Shown piece by piece: positions 25,601-34,600 of a stretch of DNA of 64,000 nt (positions within the stretch are counted from its first letter, which is position 1; each line of letters opens with the position of its first letter). The notes under the pieces were generated by a model. That model was not told where the DNA came from. It did not search any database and was given only the letters and a program-made list of their open reading frames with translations. Made by a program: the position numbers and the translations under genes. The DNA is from Amphiura filiformis (lineage: Eukaryota; Echinodermata; Ophiuroidea; Amphilepidida; Amphiuridae): assembly GCF_039555335.1 (NCBI RefSeq), contig NC_092644.1:52231365-52295364 (forward strand), in the 5' to 3' direction.

Positions 25601-28600
25601 CCTATACGCCACTATGTGAAACGGAAAATTTTGAAAATCACTCTACGCCACTATGTGTTGCGACCGACGGTATGATTCAATTAATGTACCACATTGCATT
25701 GTTTACTGGAATAAAACAGAAGCAAACCAAACTATTCTGTACTGAAAGCTATTGAGAAATAAAAACAAACAAGCACATTTTTTCAAATAATAAATGTGTG
25801 CACATACATGTAGCAAAAAAATGTGTAACTGGATTTTATTTAAAATTGCTTTTCTATAACTTTCCAATTTTTCACTTGTTTAAAGTTCCATTTTCAGTGT
25901 ATTCCACAGTCAATGCAACGGTATCTCCAATCAAGTCAAGTCAAGTCATTCATTTTTCTTTCATTGCACTGGAAAATCCTTTCATGTGTCCTCTTTATAA
26001 ATTATATACTAGATGAAAATCTCATTTACATACCAAAATGAGCAAACAGATTCACAAAAACAAACAAACATACAAACAAACAAACAAAAAACATATCCTG
26101 CTTACTTAAGGTATAACCCATAGCCAATATTATGCAGCTCTGCATCTGATATCTCCACACAATTTGCTTGTAATATACTGAACAGGTCCTTCATGTCTTC
26201 CACTCTAACTCCCATCATTATAAACTGTGCAAGCTGTAAAAAGCCTTTGTCAAAATCCCTCTGTCTCACTTGTCCCCATCTATCAACATCTGCAGCAGAA
26301 ATAAGAACATTTAAAGGTATAAGGATACTGAAAGATGATTAGAGGGTGGGTTAGTGTAGTGGTCTTCTCACTCGCTTCTCACCACTGTGGCTGGGGTTCA
26401 ATTCCCCGCGATGCCACATGTGAGTTTGGTTGCCGATCCATGCTCGTCCTTACAGGTTTTTCTCCGGGTGCCACAGCGATATTTCACCTATTGACCACAT
26501 ACCAAATTATTATTTCTCTACTGGACTCGAACCCATGACTGCATTGTACCTTTTGTCAAGGATGTACCAAGCACGGCCAAAGCATGTTCAAGAGACAATA
26601 CCAGGCATTTATCATGAGGGCTACCATGCTGGTATCATGAATACTCGGATAAACTCTTTTGTTCATATTGCTAACAGAGTATTCTTGTCATGAGTTTATA
26701 AAAATTCGCTGTAGGAACTTTAGAGTTTAACTGATACCATGGGGTATAGTTATATTCCATGCTATTATTCTGTACTTTACTGCAAACTGAAACTCGCTTT
26801 TATAAACCTCTACCTGTTCAAGTATGTCTGTGTGCTGTGATACATCCGATCGCATGCCGAGGCGTTGAATATGTAGTAAAAGGCAGGTCCGATAAAATCC
26901 GAAGATATGACCAAATTGATGGTTGAAGGCGGAAAAATCCGCCAAAAGCCGGAAGATGCCATATGCATGTACCTGTGCATTGTACTTGCATAGACCCTAG
27001 AAAACTTCTAACATTTTCAACAAAACTCGAAAAATATTGTAAAACTGGAATACAAAATGTCATTATCATATTAGCCTTTGATGAAAATTTGATCAAAATA
27101 GCCCTTCGGAAAATGGCTTGAATCTATTCAAATATCAACCCATTTATTTTCTACAATACAGTATGTATTCTTGGGAATATGAGAGTTGTGAAATGATCTT
27201 TTACATGCTGGGTTTTGTTTTGAAATTTTTTGTATGGATAGTTTTTCATAGTTCAGTTACTCGGGATGTTTCGGAAACGCCTCAAAATATCGCCATCAAA
27301 CATTCCCGTATATCAAGAGATGGCGCTATTTTTTGGTAGGGAAATATCGATGTGGGTGCTCCGGTTTTCCTCCTGCATCTAATATCGGACCTCTTCCCAT
27401 ATCCCTGCCCCGTCATATCCGGATGGCATCCCTTAAATTTGGCAGCCTCTGAGCACTATTGGGCTTAGCCTGGCTTTGGCCAAATGTTATAAATAAAATA
27501 ATAAATGATTTTATACATTTGGATAATTAGGGTGAGGTGACTAGATCATTATTCATCATTATTTAAAATTGATATACTTTCAATAATATAATACACATGG
27601 CTGGTATATGGCATTACCTGAGCCTGGATTACTGCACAAAACACTCTGATTTAAGAACCTAAGCTTGTAACCAGTGATGTTTGAACATAATACTTTTTGT
27701 ACCAAACTGAGGACAGAGTCAGTGCAATTTTTGTAGAGTAAAAAACACCTGATTTATTCCACACAATATTGAATATATCATATTATTCACTTTGCAAAGT
27801 CACCAAATAAGGTCTTGTCATTTGAAGTGTGCGAGTGTGATTGCATGCCCTTAAATGATTACAAGGAGTGTGAAATTCCTAAAAATGTTGAATATAAATT
27901 TTGTTTCCAGATGACCCCAGCATGTGGGCCCTGGTAGTTGGACTCTCCAAATCCACACACACACAAAAAGAAAATTAAAAATTAAAACAAAAATCAGATT
28001 CTTTTTCTTTAGACTATGCTATTCATTCCAATACATGTAAGCACCCATACACCAAAAAGCGCCCACCCAGGGTATTTTCAATTTGCTAAAGGGTACCATT
28101 GATGTTGAAGTGACTGATAGATGTTGAATACAGTGAAATAGCTTGAGGATTTGAAGTCATGTATAAACTTGCAATATTTTTACTGCATCAGAAAAACTAC
28201 TGGAATGTCTCGGGACCCTATATAACGTAGGTAAATTGGTCTCTAATGCGCCCACCCAAAATGACTTTGTAAAGCACCCTGGGCGCTTATTGGAATGAAT
28301 ACTATTTTAAGTTCCTGAATGTTGGCATTTATGCCGTAGTCACCACAAAATTCATTTAATTCACACTCATAGCACTCCTAAACATCTACAGTACTGTGAG
28401 TCAAAATGTCAAAATCATATGCCAACAGCAGTGCACCTAAATGTTATAATCCCAGCATGCAATGTGGGATATTGCTACCAGTTTGGAGCATATTTCACAA
28501 TTTCACTATTAATCATATTGTATCAACATATACTGCTCCAAGAAAGTATCCTTACACTCGGAAAAATAATTACAATTTTAAAACTGAACCATATTGGGGT

Positions 28601-31600
28601 AAATTTATTCTTTTAATGGATGCACTATCTAATCCGGCACATTTGGACACCCCATTGAATCCAATGTGACTTCAAGAAGTAAAGTTACAAGCATTTGATT
28701 AGACCAAGGTTCAGTTTTAAAAGTGACACGCTGGCCCATTTAAAAATCCACAGACTAGACATTTGGATTGAGAGTGGTAAATGGCTAATTTGTGTGTGCC
28801 TTTAATTTAAAACAAAAGGAACAAAAGAAAACTGAAACAAAACAGCTGACAAATAAAATGAAAGTTATGAAAAGTACAGAGAAGTGAAAACTGAAATAAA
28901 TACAGCTTTAAGTTTCATTGCAGAAACTGTGTTGTCTCTTTGTTGCGCTTGTTGGAATCCTTTTGCGCCTTGTATAGGCCAGTTTGTCACTTTTAAAACT
29001 GGATCTTCGTCTATTCAATTGCTTGTAACTTTACTTCTTGAGGCCACATTGGATTCAATGAGGTGTCATAATGTGCAGGATTGTATAGTGCATCTATTAC
29101 AAAAACAAATTGACCCCAATATGGTTCAATTTTGAAATTGTGATTATTTTTCCAAGTGCAAGGATACTTTCTTGGCGCAGTATATTATACCATATACTCA
29201 CGTTTAACTAGCAAATCAGGAATGTTTGGAAATCCATTTGCATCAATTGATGCATTCTCTACTAATTTCTGAAAGTGAAAACATAAAACAATTAGCAATA
29301 ACTTCACTGAAATTATCATACACAAAAATGACTGGCATGCACATTGAAAGTAACATGAATAGGTATCTAAAACTAGCAAACTTGAGAAAAATGGTATTTC
29401 TTGCTTCATAAATCAATAATTTTTGAGAAAAAAGTTGCATGAAATCAGGTAAACTTTCTGACCGTGTGAATCAGGGATTTGTATCTCAAATTCCTGTTAT
29501 AATGTGCAAAATGATGATGCACCATACTTGTTTAAGGGTGCATTTTCAAATCAATATTTAATACGTCTTTAGGGTGCTCTTCGAAAGTCCATTGTCATTG
29601 TCAAGTGGCCCCTCCAGGTAAAGTTCACATGAACTATTTGATGTACGAAACCCATAATGAATTAATTGAATCAATTATATTTTGACCACTCTAGCTCCAG
29701 TGGTAATGGATGCTTGCATCCATAGCTACTGCGTACAAGATGAATATATGAAGAAATGTATTCACTAAATCCTCAGTCAAGTCTATTCAAAGGCTTAATG
29801 TATGATTTCCTTCAAATTTTAAGTTTGTCATTATTATATACTCAAAATGCTGAAATAATACTAGTAATAATTATTGGGAATGGTTTCTGTTCATTTTGAG
29901 CTGAAATAACGAGGTAAAGTGAAAGAAACACTGCTTGTTATTTTGGCCGTTTAACACACAGTTCTATAGGAGGACATAAAGTCATAATTCTTGAATTATG
30001 ACTTTATGTCGCACTTTGCTCTGTTTACCTACAAACACAACAAATTTGGCTGATTCCATTTAGGTGCAAGTTGTGACATATGTAACCATTACAAATATGC
30101 CAAAAAATCAGGTTTGAAAAAAATTAACCAAATTCATATTATAAGATCGTACATTATGACTTTAAATGACTGATCAGAGATCAAATATAGAAATTAAAAC
30201 ATAAAGTTCTGAATATTTACAAATAAAATATGATGCAATCAGTGTTTTCCACAATCATCATGGTTTAAAACAGGGGTTCTCATAGTTAATTTCATATATA
30301 GCTAGCAGGCCACACAGGGACAAAATCATTTCAAAGACTTGTATTTGAGGGCAAAATTACAATGTCTGCCAAAGCTTTTCAAGGGCCAACAATTATTGGT
30401 CAACAGAATTCCTGGTTTATATCCTGCAATCTAAATCTTACTGTTCTTTTCCAGTGCGTTCTAGCCATGAGTCGTATTTGGTCTTGAAATATTGGCGAGT
30501 CCTGTGATGCGTTAGCTCTTGTTATTGAATGACACTCATCTTTGTGATCAGGCCAGGCTGCACGCTAGAAAATAATAATTAATATTCATCACTTTTTTAT
30601 TTATAGTAAAGGCAACAAGTCATTGATTCTTAATTGTGAAAGCATGAAAATATTTTACATCTGTTATTCTATTTTTATTTTTTCATAGCTTCAAAGTGAA
30701 AGACAAGTCTTTAAAATTCTCAAAGTTGCTTTTTTTATATGAAAAATGGCAGGAAGACAACAGCAGTGCTAAAAATATGTATTTAAAGGTCCATTCAATT
30801 GCACATGTACATTACGGATAAAGACCTAGGTACATGTATGATATTGATGAAAATGTCACATTTTACTCTTATTAGTTTGCTTCTTAACAATTTATATGTT
30901 ATAGCATACATATCAGTTGGAATCAGTTTGAAATTGCTGCATGATTTGAGACTGAGTCAGAGTAAATTACACTTTACAAAGTTATGAAAGTACAATGACA
31001 ACATAAACTTTATAATTGCAATCGGGGGGGGGGTAACTCCCATTGTGGCCTGTACACCATCCGCAATAATAAAAACGTGGGTAAAAACATGAAATATTGG
31101 AAAAAAGGGTAGCAAAATTGCAATTGCTAATATGGGGAAATCAAATTTAGGGTATGAAATTTGATGCAAGGAATAAAATCCCTGTTTAGGGTGTGAAAAC
31201 ACTTGTTTTAGGCAAGGGTTAAATCCTTGTTTAGGGTGCTCTTCAAAAGTTGATTATCGCGGATGGTATACAGGGCATGACCCCAGGTTGCACACATCTG
31301 TATAAATCAAACTTACCTGGCAAGTTTTATCACAATACCTAGCATATTTGCATCCAGAACATCGCAGAAGTTTGGACCCCCTGAAAAGTATATTCAAATG
31401 GGATATAGCGGTAATTACAACTAAATGTATGTGATAGGGCAATTTCCAAGAATTTTTTATGGGGCCATTCAGTCATTATGCTCTATAGCACTGTGTGACT
31501 AAAACTTGGACAAAATTGAACAGCAACAAACATGACTAATACTGTTCCTACAATAACTCTTGGACATATGGCATGTACATTTCAACAAGTGTGTTCCACT

Positions 31601-34600
31601 TTTTAAAAGCACTATACACATATGATGTTGTGAAATAACCAATCATGCTATATGCAATGTTATTACATGTACTTTGCGACCACAATATTAAAACCCTTCC
31701 TACCCATGGATCTGTTTTTGAAAGTACATGCTGCTTTGTATCCTACTTGACATGAAATCAAATTGTTTTCTTGTAAAATTACCAGGAAAACCTGCCCTCT
31801 CTTTATCTGTAAAAAGTATTAAAAGCACACTGCAACTAAACTGTCAGTAATGAAGAGTTCCAACATATTGTCATTTTGAAGTTTAAGTGCCACCTACCGT
31901 ACTGACGCGAGTATAGACCTTTTTCCCTCTTTCCCATCATGCACTATTCCAGGGGGTATGAGTGTCATAAACTACATCATCTCCCGGGAGTACAGAGTTA
32001 AGTTCATTACATTCTGGAATACGGACATTTCGGCTGGTGCCTTCATCACAAAAAAGGAATCCCCGATAATCACGATACTGGAGCAGCAATCACTAATACC
32101 TTTCGGAGGCAAAAAAACAACATTTTTATGCCTTATGGACAAAAAAGTTTCCTGCTATTGAAACCTATACTCTGGTTGCTCTACGAAAAAGGAATTACTA
32201 TCAAAACCACTAATCCCACCAATTATCCCCTGCTGATGCCCTATTATATAGCTATCAACATGGTGTGAATTTTTCTGTGAAAAGTGTGCCAACAGATTCC
32301 ATAATACCATTATTACATAACAATTTTCTATCTTTTGGCTTGTCTACTGTGGTTTATCATTGGGGTGGGCTTGTCCAGCTGGGAGTTAATTTGGCTAAAG
32401 GGGGTAATTATAGTAATTGGTCCTGGATAAACCTCCCTTTTTCATAGAGCAAGAGGACTATAACTTTGTATACATTTTATAGACCTAATGGTAATAAACT
32501 AATGACAGGACACGCCGTGATATTTTGTTGGCGTCCGTTTCACTTTTTTTTCGGAGATGAAAATAAAATGTAAACACAATCTCTTACACAGATGTTCTGC
32601 ATCGCTCCGTAACTGCATCACTCGTGTATTCAATAATTGCATAATTAGTAACATTGATGGCCTTTACGATAATCCGCATATGGGCATTTCCACGGTAACA
32701 CGCGTTACACTTTGGTGCATCCACCTTTGTTTTGCAGTACCTAGTTAAAATAGTATTTTGAATTTTGTATCAATCTTTTGTATTTTAACACCTACCACCT
32801 AAGGCTTAATTCTCATGTTCACACAAAGGTGAAAGATCAACTCATGTGAATGAGGTAGTACTGCGAATGTCGGTAACATGCATTACACTCGGTGGACAAG
32901 CAAAAAAAACCACAAACTTATTCTCAACTTTGTCCTCAAACTAACAAGTCTGCAAAAAATTTCTTTTCACTGTAATCAAGTATTGTGCTGAGGTTTATTA
33001 TAATTTATTTATAACAACAGTGCAGGTTAAACTTTTTTAGTAAATAGTAAAAGAGTCGGTAACACGCGTTACAGTAACACGCATTACACTTTGTCCGGCC
33101 AAATAAGACCAACATAATAATACATTTTTCAACATTTCCAAACATTGATGATACACTACTTCAGTTTTAAAGTAAAAACATGCTGAAATTATTAACCAAT
33201 CCCAGTTAACATCACTTCAGTTGATAAAAACAGTATAGTTTAGACCATACCTATGTTTAGACCCAATACCAACTTTTCTTTCTTACAACAAGTTAGAGGT
33301 CATGAAATTTGTAGTGTCCCCAATTATTTACTACCACTGGTTCCCCAAATTCCCTAATTATCTTCTCCCTACAATAAAATGTGATGTCTTTTTCACTTGG
33401 CCACTTCCAAATCTTTCCAGCACTACTGAAATCAAAAAGTCATATTTGTTTCCTTCTTCCAACACTTCACCAGCAGGGAAATATGCTCCATCATATTCAA
33501 CAAAAAAACAGCTTCCGACATATATTTTGTCATGATTTACACTAGTGTTAGATTGTCTCAAGGTATCTTTCTGTGACTCATCAGTTGAGCAATCTGGTAC
33601 ATCTTCTGGAAGAGGCTCCACTCCATCAATACTCTCCATATCTACAACATCCTCATCTTGTTCTGCGGCTTCTGTGGTGATGGATGCCACTGCTTGGCCA
33701 TCCACATTCCACAATCTCTATGAAATGCATGCCCTCAACATAAAAGCATAGTTGGCAGTGGTGATACAAACCCACCCTTTTTATTTCAAACCCACCCTTT
33801 TTATTTTATATCCTTTATACCAAAACTCCGAAACCCACCTTATCTAATCGTGATTACTGATCATAGATAAGTGGTTATGGTGGTCCAGGAGGTGCAGATT
33901 TGCATCCAAAGAGAATTACATAAATTTTAAATGGCCAAACAGAATGGGATTTCAATATTTTTTGTTTGTTTCATTTAGTGTCATTCAATTGGAAATTACA
34001 GTGAGCTTTGAAATTGCAATTGTTGATTTCTAAACCCACCCTTTTTATCAGTGACCACGCTTTATATTTGGACAAGCATTTTAACCAGACATTTTTCAAA
34101 CCCACCCTTTTAAGCATTTTGTGGACCCTTCAAACCCACCCTTTCTAAAGCATGGGTTACCAACAGTGAAAAGGATGTTTGCACTGTAAGTCTGTAACAC
34201 TGTCCTCAATTCAAATTACAATGGTAAAAGTGGGCTTTACAGTCATTGTTAGCATTGTATGGAATATGGTAACACGCGTTTCAGTGGTAACACGCATTAC
34301 AAGTAACACACGTTGCAGTTTTTGACAGCGCGCTGTGAAGTAGTGGATAGGAATTTATCGCATTGTGCATGGCTTTTACATAAGGCCTTACTAGGAGAAG
34401 GAAAATTCTAAGTGGTATCAATGCAAACCATATATTAAACAAAATAAATTTATAATAGTCTGTTTCGGTAACACGCGTTACATGAGGCTGTGAATTACTT
34501 TTCAACCATGTACTGACACAAGTGTATGATGGGTTATATTAACATTTTACTTCTGGATTCTCAAAGACCAATTGCCATACTTATTTAATCCAAACATATT

